DNA from: Arthrobacter sp. EpRS71
GTDB taxonomy: Bacteria > Actinomycetota > Actinomycetes > Actinomycetales > Micrococcaceae
Assembly (NCBI RefSeq): GCF_001512285.1
Contig: NZ_LNUV01000006.1
Coordinates: 1,476,361 to 1,540,360, forward strand
Length of the DNA stretch: 64,000 bases
Direction of reading: 5' to 3'
Shown here: positions 15,932 to 25,147 of the stretch, one piece after another
Layout: every line of letters begins with the position of its first letter
Position numbering within the stretch: position 1 is the stretch's first letter
The notes under the pieces: model-generated
What the model was told of the DNA's origin: nothing
Database searches by the model: none
Seen by the model: the letters and a program-made list of their open reading frames with translations, nothing else
Position numbers and translations under genes: made by a program

Positions 15932-18900
15932 GTGAAACACCCCCCTCAACGCGCGGCCAGGACGGGCACCGCAGCCCTGACTGCCACCGTCGCCTCAGTG
16001 GCACTGGCCTTCACCGGCCTTCCTGCGGCTCACGCCCAGACGTCACTCCCCCCGGCCGGAAGCGGCTTCGCGTTCGACTTCGGCCCTGGCGTCGTGGCGG
16101 ACGGGTACACGCAAGTGAACGCAGGCAGCGCCTACACCGCCGCCACGAAGTTCGGTTTCACGGACACAGCAGTCACCTCCGGGACTGACAGGGGCACACC
16201 GGATGCCCTGCGGAGCGACTTCGTCCAAGCTCAGGGCAGCTCCTTTCAGGTGGACCTACCCAATGGCGACTACACCGTAAAGCTCATTGCCGGCGACGCA
16301 ACGGAAGCCACCAACATCGCCATCACGGCCGAGAAAATGGCCAAAGTCCAAGCCACCGACAAGCCGGCCGGTCAGTTCCTGGAGATGGAATTCCCCATCT
16401 CACTCGTGGACGGCCAGCTCAATCTGGACATCACCGGAACCGCCGCTAAAATCAACTCGCTGGTCATCTCGGCCCGCGCGCCCCGCACGGCGACAACGGA
16501 GCCCGGCGTCTACCTGGCCGGCGACTCCACCGTGCAGACGTATGATCCCGGCTACGCGCCACAGGCGGGTTGGGGCCAGATGATCGACCGCTACCTCGAC
16601 GACAAGGTTGCGGTCTACAACCACGCGATCGGCGGCCGCAGCTCCAAGAACTTCATCAGCCAGGGCCGGCTGGACGAGATCCTCCGCGTCATCAACCCCG
16701 GCGATTACCTCATGGTCCAGTTCGGCCACAACGACGCAACCATCGGCGTCGACGACCGCTACGCATCGCCCGCCGACTACAAGGAATACCTGCGCACTTA
16801 CGTCAACGGTGCCCGCCAACGCGGCGCCACCCCCATCCTGGTGACCCCGGTGGGGCGCCGGGACTTCGACGCCGCCACCGGTAAATTCCGCGTCAGCTTC
16901 CCGGAGTACGTGGACAAGATGAAGGAACTCGCGGCCGAAGAGAACGTGGCCCTGGTGGATCTGTCCGCCCTCAGCCGCGGCTACTACGATGCAATCGGAC
17001 CCGAAGAAGCCAAATCGGTCTTCCTCCACGTCGACGCCGGCGTGTACCCCGGACGCCCGAGCGGCACCGCTGACGACACCCACTTCCAGGAATACGGCGC
17101 CATCCAGATCGCCCGCCTCCTCGCCGGCGGCATGAAGCAGCTCAACGTTCCGCTGGCATCGCGCGTCCAGGAGGTCACGCCGCCGTCGAGCGTTCCTGCC
17201 AAGCCGCAAGGCCTGGTGGCCGGCAGTGTCTCCAACGCCGGAGCGTTGCTCAAGTGGCAGCAGGTGGAGGGGGCGGACATCTATAAGATCTACCGCAAGC
17301 TGGCCGCTGAACCGGACACCGCGTACAAGCTAGCCACCACGTCCACCATCCCCACCACCAACCTCAATGGCCTCGCAGAAGGCACCGCATATGACGTGCG
17401 CGTGGCGGCGATGAACGGCAAGGGCCTGTCCGAGTACAGCGATACGTTGGCGGTGACCACCAAGCAAGCCACGTACAAGTTCGACTTCGGACCTGTCGGC
17501 GCCCCGGTGGAAGCTGGCTACACCGAAGTCAACCGCACCATGGCCTACTCCGCCGAGCGCGGTTACGGTTTCAAGGACATCACGGTCCTCAGCGACCGCG
17601 ACCGCGGCGCAACCACCACCAACCTGCTCCGGGACTTCGTCCTCAGCGGCGCCAGCTTCGAATTTCAGCTGGACGTCCCCAACGGCACCTACGCCCTGAA
17701 GACGTACCACAGCGACTGGATCGGCTCCACGCGCACTGACATCGCTGTAGAAGGCAAGGGCTTCGGCACCGTCACCTCCGGCAAAGCCGCATCCGCCACC
17801 AAGGTCATCAACGAGGTCCTGGTAACGGACGGTCAACTCAACCTGAGCATCAGTGGATCCGGCCAGCGCCTCAACGGGCTCGAGGTGACCCCGCTCCTGG
17901 TGGGCCCAAGCAACCTCAAGACAACGTCCGTTGACGCAGCCGCCCAGCCGCCCGTCGTCGGACTTTCCTGGGACGCTGTTGGCGACGCCGCCAGCTACCG
18001 CGTCTTCCGTCAGGCACCCTTCGAGACGTCCGCGCAGCTGATCGCGGAAAACATTGCCGAACCGGCATATTCGGACGCTACCGCCACGGCAGGCCTGCCC
18101 TACAAGTACTACGTCACCGCCGTAGACCGCACAGGCCTGGAGTCCGTCCCGTCCAACACCTTGGACGTGCCCCTGATCAACCCCGCCACCGCAGCGCCCG
18201 CAGCACCTGAAAAACTGAAAACCAAGAAGGTGGAAAAGACCAGCGTCTCACTACAGTGGGGCGAAGTTAAGGGCTCGACGGCGTACCTCATCTACCGCTC
18301 CACGGCAGCTGACGGGGCCTTCACCTACGTAGGTAAAACCGACGACAAGAAGTTCACCGACACCACCGTCCTGACCACCATCAAGTACTACTACCGGGTC
18401 ACGGCCCTGAACGCCGGGGGAGAATCGGCTCCGTCTGAAACCGTGGGCACCGAAGACGTGGTGGTCCTGAACCGCCAGATGGAGAAGCTGGACCGGGCAC
18501 CTGTGGCGATTCCAACAGCAGAGGGAATCCGCATCGGCTGGCGCATGCTTGGCCTCGATGAGGACAAGATCGGCTTCAACGTCTTCCGCGACGGCAAAAA
18601 GATCACATCATCACCCATCACCAACAGCACCAGCTACCTGGACGCCGCCGGCACCGCGAACTCCAAGTACGTCATCAAGGTAGCCGGCGGCGGCAGCAGC
18701 GGCGAGAAGGAAACCACGGAGTTCAGCCCGCTGGCTCAGGACTACCTGGCCATCAAACTGGACAAGCCTGCCGACGACTACACCAAGGACGGGCAGCCGT
18801 ACAGCTACTCGGCCGGCGACGCCACGGTTGCCGACGTCGACGGTGACGGCCGGTACGAGATCATCCAGATGTGGTCACCGTCCAACTCCAAGGACAACTC

Positions 18901-20293
18901 TCAGGCCGGGTACACGGGCACCGTTTACGTGGACGCCTACACCTTGGAAGGCACCAAACTCTGGCGCATCAACCTCGGGCAGAACATCCGCGCCGGGGCC
19001 CACTACACCCAGGTTCTGGCCTACGATTTCGACGGCGACGGCAAGGCTGAAGTGGCCATGAAGACCGCCGATGGAACCCGGGATGCCGCCGGTACCGTGA
19101 TCGGCAATGCCAACGCCGACCATCGCAACAGCAGCGGCTATGTCCTCACCGGCCCGGAATTCCTGACGGTCTTCCATGGCCAGACAGGAACCATCATGGA
19201 CACCGTGGCGTATGACCCGCCGCGCGGTGACGTTGGCGCCTGGGGTGACACGTACGGCAACCGCGTGGACCGTTTCCTCGGAGCCGTGGCCTACCTCGAC
19301 GGCGAGCACCCGTCCATGATGTTCAGCCGCGGTTACTACACCCGCGCAGTCCTGGCCACCTATGACCTGGTGGGTGGCAAAATCGTGAAGCGCTGGGTGT
19401 TCGACTCCAACGTTTCCGGCGATCAGTACCGGAGCATGGGCAACCACAACTTATCCGTGGCTGATGTGGATGCCGACGGCAAGGACGAGTTCATCTTCGG
19501 CTCCATGACCATCGATGACAATGGCCAGCCGCTCTACACCACCGGCCTCGGTCATGGGGATGCCATTCACACCAGCGATCTGGATCCTTCCCGTCCGGGC
19601 CTGGAAACCTTCGCAGTCCATGAGGACATGGGATCGAGTGGAAATCTCGGCGCAACCTTCCGCGACTCCGCCACCGGGGAAGTGCTCTGGAGCATCCCGG
19701 CGGCAAGGGACACCGGCCGTGGGGCCTCGGGCGATATTGACCCGCGCTATCTGGGTGCTGAAGGGTGGGCCGTAGGCGGCGACGCTGCGTGGAACTCCCC
19801 GGTGGGCGAACTTCGCTCGGCCAAGGGTGAGCTGCTCTCCACCAACATCCCGGCAGCAAACTTCCTGGCGTGGTGGGACGGCGACCTGCTCCGCGAAATC
19901 GTGGACCACGACTGGGACGTTGCCAGCAACAGTGGGACACCGAGCATCAGCAAGTGGAACTGGAACACCCAAAGCAGCGATCGCCTGCTGACGGCCAACG
20001 GTGCCCTGACCAACAACAGCACCAAGGGGAACCCGGCTATACAAGCCGATCTGTTGGGCGACTGGCGGGAAGAAATTGCCTGGCGTTCCGCGGACAGCAC
20101 GGAGCTCCGGATCTACACCACCACGTCCGGTACTGATGTTCGGCTCCGCACCCTGATGCACGATCCCGTGTACCGGCTCTCTGTCGCACGCGAGAACATC
20201 GCCTATAACCAGCCGCCACACGCGGGCTTCTATATCGGTGTGGGCATGGATGCACCGTCTATTCCGAATATTGCATATACGGGAAGCAAGTAG
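15932..20293 (+). CDS. Secreted rhamnogalacturonan acetylesterase-lyase fusion (CE12-PL11 type)
   Basis: A 1453-residue exported pectinase. Order: signal peptide ending AHAQ; carbohydrate-binding-like beta domain (starts FDFGPGVVADGY); SGNH esterase with S199 (GDST), N267 (GHND) and D381/H384 (DDTH), as in RG acetylesterases of family CE12; a fibronectin-3-like domain; a second copy of the binding domain (FDFGPVGAPVEAGY, about residue 515); two more FN3-like domains; and from about 843 a family PL11 rhamnogalacturonan lyase with calcium-type repeats (DVDGDGRYE, DFDGDGKAE). It would deacetylate and cleave pectin RG-I outside the cell. GTG 15932 has AAGGAG 6 nt upstream; ATG 15926 touches that site. 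Monocistronic, closed by a terminator. Confidence 0.92.
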   Translation: MKHPPQRAARTGTAALTATVASVALAFTGLPAAHAQTSLPPAGSGFAFDFGPGVVADGYTQVNAGSAYTAATKFGFTDTAVTSGTDRGTPDALRSDFVQAQGSSFQVDLPNGDYTVKLIAGDATEATNIAITAEKMAKVQATDKPAGQFLEMEFPISLVDGQLNLDITGTAAKINSLVISARAPRTATTEPGVYLAGDSTVQTYDPGYAPQAGWGQMIDRYLDDKVAVYNHAIGGRSSKNFISQGRLDEILRVINPGDYLMVQFGHNDATIGVDDRYASPADYKEYLRTYVNGARQRGATPILVTPVGRRDFDAATGKFRVSFPEYVDKMKELAAEENVALVDLSALSRGYYDAIGPEEAKSVFLHVDAGVYPGRPSGTADDTHFQEYGAIQIARLLAGGMKQLNVPLASRVQEVTPPSSVPAKPQGLVAGSVSNAGALLKWQQVEGADIYKIYRKLAAEPDTAYKLATTSTIPTTNLNGLAEGTAYDVRVAAMNGKGLSEYSDTLAVTTKQATYKFDFGPVGAPVEAGYTEVNRTMAYSAERGYGFKDITVLSDRDRGATTTNLLRDFVLSGASFEFQLDVPNGTYALKTYHSDWIGSTRTDIAVEGKGFGTVTSGKAASATKVINEVLVTDGQLNLSISGSGQRLNGLEVTPLLVGPSNLKTTSVDAAAQPPVVGLSWDAVGDAASYRVFRQAPFETSAQLIAENIAEPAYSDATATAGLPYKYYVTAVDRTGLESVPSNTLDVPLINPATAAPAAPEKLKTKKVEKTSVSLQWGEVKGSTAYLIYRSTAADGAFTYVGKTDDKKFTDTTVLTTIKYYYRVTALNAGGESAPSETVGTEDVVVLNRQMEKLDRAPVAIPTAEGIRIGWRMLGLDEDKIGFNVFRDGKKITSSPITNSTSYLDAAGTANSKYVIKVAGGGSSGEKETTEFSPLAQDYLAIKLDKPADDYTKDGQPYSYSAGDATVADVDGDGRYEIIQMWSPSNSKDNSQAGYTGTVYVDAYTLEGTKLWRINLGQNIRAGAHYTQVLAYDFDGDGKAEVAMKTADGTRDAAGTVIGNANADHRNSSGYVLTGPEFLTVFHGQTGTIMDTVAYDPPRGDVGAWGDTYGNRVDRFLGAVAYLDGEHPSMMFSRGYYTRAVLATYDLVGGKIVKRWVFDSNVSGDQYRSMGNHNLSVADVDADGKDEFIFGSMTIDDNGQPLYTTGLGHGDAIHTSDLDPSRPGLETFAVHEDMGSSGNLGATFRDSATGEVLWSIPAARDTGRGASGDIDPRYLGAEGWAVGGDAAWNSPVGELRSAKGELLSTNIPAANFLAWWDGDLLREIVDHDWDVASNSGTPSISKWNWNTQSSDRLLTANGALTNNSTKGNPAIQADLLGDWREEIAWRSADSTELRIYTTTSGTDVRLRTLMHDPVYRLSVARENIAYNQPPHAGFYIGVGMDAPSIPNIAYTGSK

Positions 20294-20308
20294 CCCCTCT
20301 GCCACGGC

Positions 20309-20348
20309 AAGCGCCGCCTCTGCACCTGTTGGTGCGGAGGCGGCGCTT
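20309..20348 (+). terminator. Terminator of the rhamnogalacturonan enzyme gene
   Basis: 18-nt arms (AAGCGCCGCCTCTGCACC and near-perfect complement, one G-T pair) with a TGTT loop, 16 nt after the stop codon. Confidence 0.85.
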
Positions 20349-20387
20349 CAGGTGGTGGAAATAGCCGGATGACCACCATCCTCACCG

Positions 20388-20620
20388 GTGTCGGCGCCAG
20401 CACCGGGTGCCGACGCGCGAAACGCGGTGATGGCCGTCCACGACGATTTCACAGACATCAACACCGGCGTAGTGGCCGCCTGCAGCGCCTTCTGGGCGCG
20501 CTCAAGCACGCTGTCCAGGACACGGCGTGGCTCACAGCCACGGACCGCGACTCCTTCCACTGGACCTGGTTCGAACTCCGCGAGGATCTCATCGCCACCC
20601 TCGGCATCCACCGCGGGTGA
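20388..20620 (+). pseudogene. Small frameshifted gene remnant, unrecognised
   Basis: Two frames with strongly coding-like third positions abut near base 20500. The first (from GTG 20388) reads to ...VVAACSAFWAR; the second, shifted by one base, continues LKHAVQDTAWLTATDRD ... FELREDLIATLGIHRG and stops at 20620. Joined, they give about 77 residues. Third-codon G+C stays above 80% on both sides and drops in the alternative frames, which is why I call one broken gene rather than chance. I do not recognise the product. A sequencing error would also explain it. Confidence 0.45.
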
Positions 20621-20667
20621 TCTGACTTCGTCACGTAACAGAAACTTGGCAACAGTAAACTGCCACC

Positions 20668-21642
20668 ATGAGCGATGATGCTGCCAATTCAGTGACCCTC
20701 CGCTTCCTCGCGGCCCCCATGGACGTAGGACACAGCGGGTCCGTCGACGCCGGTACCGTCCTTGAGTGGGTGGACAAAGCAGCGTATGCAGCAGCCGTGG
20801 GCTGGGCAAAGGCCTATTGCGTTACGGCGTACGTGGGCAACATCCACTTTACGGATCCAGTCAACAGCGGGGACATGGTGGAAGTGACTTCCACCATCGT
20901 TTATACGGGGCGCTCCTCCATGCACATCCACACCGTGGTCAGCTCCAGGGATCCCAAGGGCGGTCCCGAGACAATGCACAGTCAATGCATGGTCATCTTC
21001 GTTGCCGTCGGGCCGGACGGTAAGCCGATTCCCGTGCCGCAATTTAAGCCGTCCACGACTGAGGAAATCGAGCGGCGGGACCACGCCTTGGCTCGGATCG
21101 AGGTCCGCGAACAGATCGTCAATGCGATGAACGCTCAGGAATACACCGACGCCGGAACCGCCGAGCGCGTCGTCCTGCGGTTTATGGCGGCACCCACTGA
21201 TGTGAACTGGGGCGGCAAGGTTCACGGTGGCATTGTGATGAAGTGGATCGACGAAGCCGCTTATGTTTGCGCCTCCCGCTACTGCGGCAAGGACACGGTG
21301 GCAGTGTTTTCCGGCGGTGTCCGCTTCTACCGGCCCCTGCTGATCGGCGACGTCGTAGAAGTGGAGGCGCGGCTGGTCTACACCGGCGCCAAGGGCATGC
21401 ACATCGCGGTTCACGTCCGCTCGGGTGACCCTAAAACCAAGGTCATGAACCTGACCACGTACTGCCTCACGGTAATGGTGGCGCGCGACCAAACAGGGAC
21501 AGCCGTCCCCATCCCAGTTTGGGAGCCGGTGTCTGACGAGGACAGGAAGCTCCATGCGCATGCCCGGGAGCTGCTGGAAATCCGTGGGCGCGCCCCGGGC
21601 AACCGGCTGCCGGATCATCTCCAGAACCTCACAGGAAGCTAA
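20668..21642 (+). CDS. Acyl-CoA thioesterase with two hotdog domains
   Basis: A 324-residue protein made of two fused hotdog folds of the YciA/BACH type that hydrolyse acyl-CoA thioesters. The second domain has the full family motif KVHGGIVMKWIDEAAY; the first has the weaker DAGTVLEWVDKAAY, keeping the aspartate but changing HGG to DAG, as in double-hotdog enzymes where one site is specialised. Both domains share the downstream VYTG(R/A) strand. ATG start about 20 nt after AGTAAACT, so probably leaderless or weakly led. No operon partner. Confidence 0.88.
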   Translation: MSDDAANSVTLRFLAAPMDVGHSGSVDAGTVLEWVDKAAYAAAVGWAKAYCVTAYVGNIHFTDPVNSGDMVEVTSTIVYTGRSSMHIHTVVSSRDPKGGPETMHSQCMVIFVAVGPDGKPIPVPQFKPSTTEEIERRDHALARIEVREQIVNAMNAQEYTDAGTAERVVLRFMAAPTDVNWGGKVHGGIVMKWIDEAAYVCASRYCGKDTVAVFSGGVRFYRPLLIGDVVEVEARLVYTGAKGMHIAVHVRSGDPKTKVMNLTTYCLTVMVARDQTGTAVPIPVWEPVSDEDRKLHAHARELLEIRGRAPGNRLPDHLQNLTGS

Positions 21643-21853
21643 ACCTGGCTTTTACTTTTTAAGCTGCCTCGTTGAGTGCCGGGGCTGCTTCGCCGTGCCT
21701 CCAGCTGCCATTCACAAGTACTAGGGTGCTTTATCGTTCCTCGACACGAATCACGTCATGGGTGCACTTGAGACTTGAGTGACTCGGAATAAGGCAATGG
21801 TGAGCCGGCACCCCGCTTCCGTTAGTTGACGAGCCGGCATTCTCCTTTCTTCG

Positions 21854-24529
21854 ATGGCTCTCGGACAAACAGTAGGTCTAACAGAAGCAAGGCTCTTGGC
21901 AGCGTCAAGTGGTCCATCAGCCGCTTCCAAAGGGGGGCATCAGTTGTATAAGCGGAAGATGAAGAGTGTCCTGGACTATGTCGGCAAAGGTCTGGGGGTA
22001 AGAATCGTTGGCGCACCAGGCAGCGGCCGGACCAGCCTCCTCAAGAGCGTCGTTGCAAAACTGGAAGAGGATGGCGCCACGGTCTACACCATGTTCGCTG
22101 CGCCAGCTCTTGCTGCTGTGCCTTTTGCGGGCGTTCTTTCGCTCGGCTTGGATCTTCGTTCCAGGACCATTGGCATTCTCGGCATCGTGGACGTTCTCTC
22201 GGTTCAGATGGCCAGGAACGGGGCGCATCTCATAGCTATCGACGATCTCGAAAACCTGGACCGAGAGTCATTGGCGGTAGTGGACGTGCTCAGGAGAAGG
22301 CGCAACGTTCCGCTGATTACCACCATGAATGACAGGCCGTTCCAGGCCAGGAGCTCCGGCTATTTGGGCAGCATTCCCGAAGCAACGGTTTCCCTTGCTC
22401 CGCTGGAATACGAACAAATCGGCAAACTCATCACCGAAACCCTTGGTCATCCGGCGGAAGTGAATGTGGTTGCGAATGTTCTCACCAAGTCCGGCGGCAA
22501 TTTGCGGCTGGCGGTGCGAATCATCCAGACCTCGGCACTCAGTGGGCGCGTGGTTCTCAGGGACGGCTTGTGGTGCATGAACGGCCCAAAGCTCATGAAC
22601 GAACATCTCAACGGGACAGTGGAAGCCTTGCTCCAAGGTTTGCGGCCGGAGGAAGTCCGGGCACTTAACAAGATGTCACTTCTAGGTCCCAGCCCCGTTG
22701 ACCGCTTGGTTGCAACTGTTGGCGAGGACATCCTCGACAACCTTGAATACAACGGGTTGATTTCGGTCATTCAGGGTTCGCATGGAACCCTTCTGGCTGC
22801 TGTCTTTCCGCCCATAGTGGACGACTACCTTCGAGCCCACACGCTAAGCTCCCGGAGAATTCTCCAGAGCGCCGTAACAGACCAGGTCACTGCAGATTCG
22901 GCCGGTCTCCCAGTACCGCCAGCCACTGACGACATGATGTCGGCTTCACTTTCCGCTCTTCGCACGGAAATGGGCAGCAACCACGCGGCTGCCACCCGAT
23001 ACTTCCAGCAGCGCCGCGACGCCCTTGAAGAGTCGTGCTACCAAACGTGGCAAAACGATCGAAGCCTGTCCAATGCTGTGGCGACCCTGAGGGTTTACTG
23101 GGGAGCGCCTGCCAACATCCATCGGGTCCAGGAGGTTCTGCGTCAAACCGACGCTGACCACGGTGAATCAGGAGATCTCTTCTTGTTCACTATGTCGTTG
23201 GCATGTTGGCAGTTCTCCCATGAGAAGAACCTGGCCGGCGCGATTGCGACAATGCAAGCTCTGGCCTCCAAGGAACCTGATCTGCGGGATGAAGCCGACG
23301 CGGTCACGGCTTTCCTTCGCACATCTCACGGCGGCATCCCCGGCAACCACGATCACTCCTTTGTTGATTCCCTCGAGCATGGATCGCAAGGCGGCATTGC
23401 CCCAGCCATCAAGGGACTGCTGGAGCTGTACCGCCTCAACCCCCAGAGGGCACAAGACGCATTGGACTTCTCCGCGGATGCACCTGGCTACCCGCCGCTC
23501 AAGTCTTTCATCCGCGGAATGGCGATGCTCTCCAACGGTCGGGAGGATGCGGCACTGGTCATGGCTCTGGAGCACCGGGAGAAGGCTTTACAGAATGTCG
23601 ATCAGTTCGCGTTCGTCAGTCACAGTTATGTAGCTGCACTCTCCCTCCTGCACCACGGCCTGTTCGACGAAGCCGAATATCTCATGGGGCGGGCCTTTTC
23701 CCTGGGAAAACCAGGATTCTTGGTGGAGTCCTTGCACGTGGCCATGCTGCGCCTGTCATCACTTCGGGACGCAGTTCCAGCTACTTCCTTGGGCGTGACG
23801 GCCGGTTCCAGCGGAAGGGAGAACGGGCCGTTCCCAGGTTTCGGAACGGGTTTGCACGATCTCGCCGCCAGCCGCCCTTCCAGCGCCAAGGCCTTCGACG
23901 AGCGAGCCAGCCGAATCATCGAAAAGTCCCTTGCACGGGGTTTCGCCTTCGAAGCCACGCATACGGGGCTCTTCGCACTGGGTCTCCTCCCCGGCCCGCG
24001 CATCCGGGGGCTCCTTCAGAGGATCCTGGAGGACCGCGCCATAACAGTCCACGATCAGCTTTTGGCAGTGGCGGGCGCCGCCATTGAGATGGACCTTCCA
24101 CGCCTTCGTCATTTGCTGGACACCTACGTGCTGGACGGAGATACGTTCCAAGTGTCCATGGTTCTTCGCGGGGCAGAGCAGCGGTGCCAGCTCAGCGGCG
24201 AGCCTGCTGTCGCGAGCGAGATCAGAAGGGCAGCCAAGGACTTCGCCGCCCGTTTCGGTGTGGTGGGAACGTTGCTTGACTTCAAGTCAGAGCCTCCCGG
24301 TTCTTCCTTGACCTTGAGGGAAATTGAGGTTGCCTTGGTGGCCGGGCAGCACAGCAACCAGGACATCGCCGAGCAGTTTGGTATCAGCATCCGGACTGTG
24401 GAGAGCCACATTTCCAATGCTTTGCGAAAAACCGATACGACCACCCGAAAACAGCTCGCCGATCTTATCCGAAATGCACCTAAATCCTTGGCGTCAGGCG
24501 CCACTGAAGCTTCCCGATCCAAGCCCTAG
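21854..24529 (+). CDS. Large ATP-binding LuxR-family transcriptional regulator
   Basis: An 891-residue LAL-like regulator at the edge of the EPS cluster. An N-terminal P-loop ATPase has Walker A GAPGSGRTS (about 53-61) and a Walker B-like LIAIDDLENLD (about 125-135). A long helical middle follows, with possible TPR-like repeats. The C-terminal LuxR helix-turn-helix (about 818-880) contains LTLREIEVALVAGQ and ISIRTVESHISNALRK. The ATG at 21854 has no clear ribosome site, so the true start could differ by some codons. Gene 24575 lies 45 nt downstream on the same strand, so both probably act together on EPS genes. Confidence 0.85.
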   Translation: MALGQTVGLTEARLLAASSGPSAASKGGHQLYKRKMKSVLDYVGKGLGVRIVGAPGSGRTSLLKSVVAKLEEDGATVYTMFAAPALAAVPFAGVLSLGLDLRSRTIGILGIVDVLSVQMARNGAHLIAIDDLENLDRESLAVVDVLRRRRNVPLITTMNDRPFQARSSGYLGSIPEATVSLAPLEYEQIGKLITETLGHPAEVNVVANVLTKSGGNLRLAVRIIQTSALSGRVVLRDGLWCMNGPKLMNEHLNGTVEALLQGLRPEEVRALNKMSLLGPSPVDRLVATVGEDILDNLEYNGLISVIQGSHGTLLAAVFPPIVDDYLRAHTLSSRRILQSAVTDQVTADSAGLPVPPATDDMMSASLSALRTEMGSNHAAATRYFQQRRDALEESCYQTWQNDRSLSNAVATLRVYWGAPANIHRVQEVLRQTDADHGESGDLFLFTMSLACWQFSHEKNLAGAIATMQALASKEPDLRDEADAVTAFLRTSHGGIPGNHDHSFVDSLEHGSQGGIAPAIKGLLELYRLNPQRAQDALDFSADAPGYPPLKSFIRGMAMLSNGREDAALVMALEHREKALQNVDQFAFVSHSYVAALSLLHHGLFDEAEYLMGRAFSLGKPGFLVESLHVAMLRLSSLRDAVPATSLGVTAGSSGRENGPFPGFGTGLHDLAASRPSSAKAFDERASRIIEKSLARGFAFEATHTGLFALGLLPGPRIRGLLQRILEDRAITVHDQLLAVAGAAIEMDLPRLRHLLDTYVLDGDTFQVSMVLRGAEQRCQLSGEPAVASEIRRAAKDFAARFGVVGTLLDFKSEPPGSSLTLREIEVALVAGQHSNQDIAEQFGISIRTVESHISNALRKTDTTTRKQLADLIRNAPKSLASGATEASRSKP

Positions 24530-24574
24530 CACTGGCGTAAGAACGTTTGATCCACCAATACAGGAGTCACAGAG

Positions 24575-25147
24575 TTGCCCCAATTATTAGTTGTCAGCGC
24601 TCACCGGCAATTCACAGCTCTGATCCATTGGGCCACGAATTCGTTGCAATCCGTACCCTCGGGAAGAGTGGCTGTGGTTGATGGGACGTTGCCGGAGCTA
24701 GATGTCGATGTGCTGGATTTGGTCCATGACAGCTATCGAGTGCTCGTCTACGGCGGCGTGCTCCATAGCTCCCGAGTCTTGCGTCTGATGGATCTCGGCG
24801 TACGAGGCTACGTGCCTGAAACAGCCACACTCCCCGTCCTGCTGGCAGCGGTCAAGAGCATTGCCGCCGATGGCATCCACTTACCCTTTGATCCTGCTTC
24901 CGGCCGGAACTTCGTCCCCTTGACCTCTGCCGAGGAAGTTGCGGCCAATGCCTATTTCCTCAGGGACGAGGAAATGCCCCGGATCGAAGTAGCCAAACGG
25001 CTGGGTATTGCTGACTCGACACTACGAAACCAGCTGGCATCAGTCCGACGAAAACTTGGTATCCCCCCGCAGGCCAGCCGCACAGCAGTGAGCCGACGGT
25101 ACCGCGCTACCGTGAGGCAGGCAGTACCGTCGAGGCAATCGGTCTAG
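24575..25147 (+). CDS. Response-regulator-like HTH protein lacking a clear phospho-acceptor
   Basis: A 190-residue protein. The first ~110 residues follow a receiver-like pattern (LLVVSAH at the first strand, DLGVRGYVPETATLPVLLAAV at the last helices), but the acidic pair and phospho-Asp are not evident. The C-terminus is a LuxR/sigma-4-like HTH (RIEVAKRLGIADSTLRNQL). TTG start at 24575 is supported by AGGAG 8 nt upstream. It ends at a CTAG shared with the stop of the convergent ugd gene. Probably a regulator of the adjacent EPS genes that signals without phosphorylation; this is inference. Confidence 0.78.
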   Translation: MPQLLVVSAHRQFTALIHWATNSLQSVPSGRVAVVDGTLPELDVDVLDLVHDSYRVLVYGGVLHSSRVLRLMDLGVRGYVPETATLPVLLAAVKSIAADGIHLPFDPASGRNFVPLTSAEEVAANAYFLRDEEMPRIEVAKRLGIADSTLRNQLASVRRKLGIPPQASRTAVSRRYRATVRQAVPSRQSV

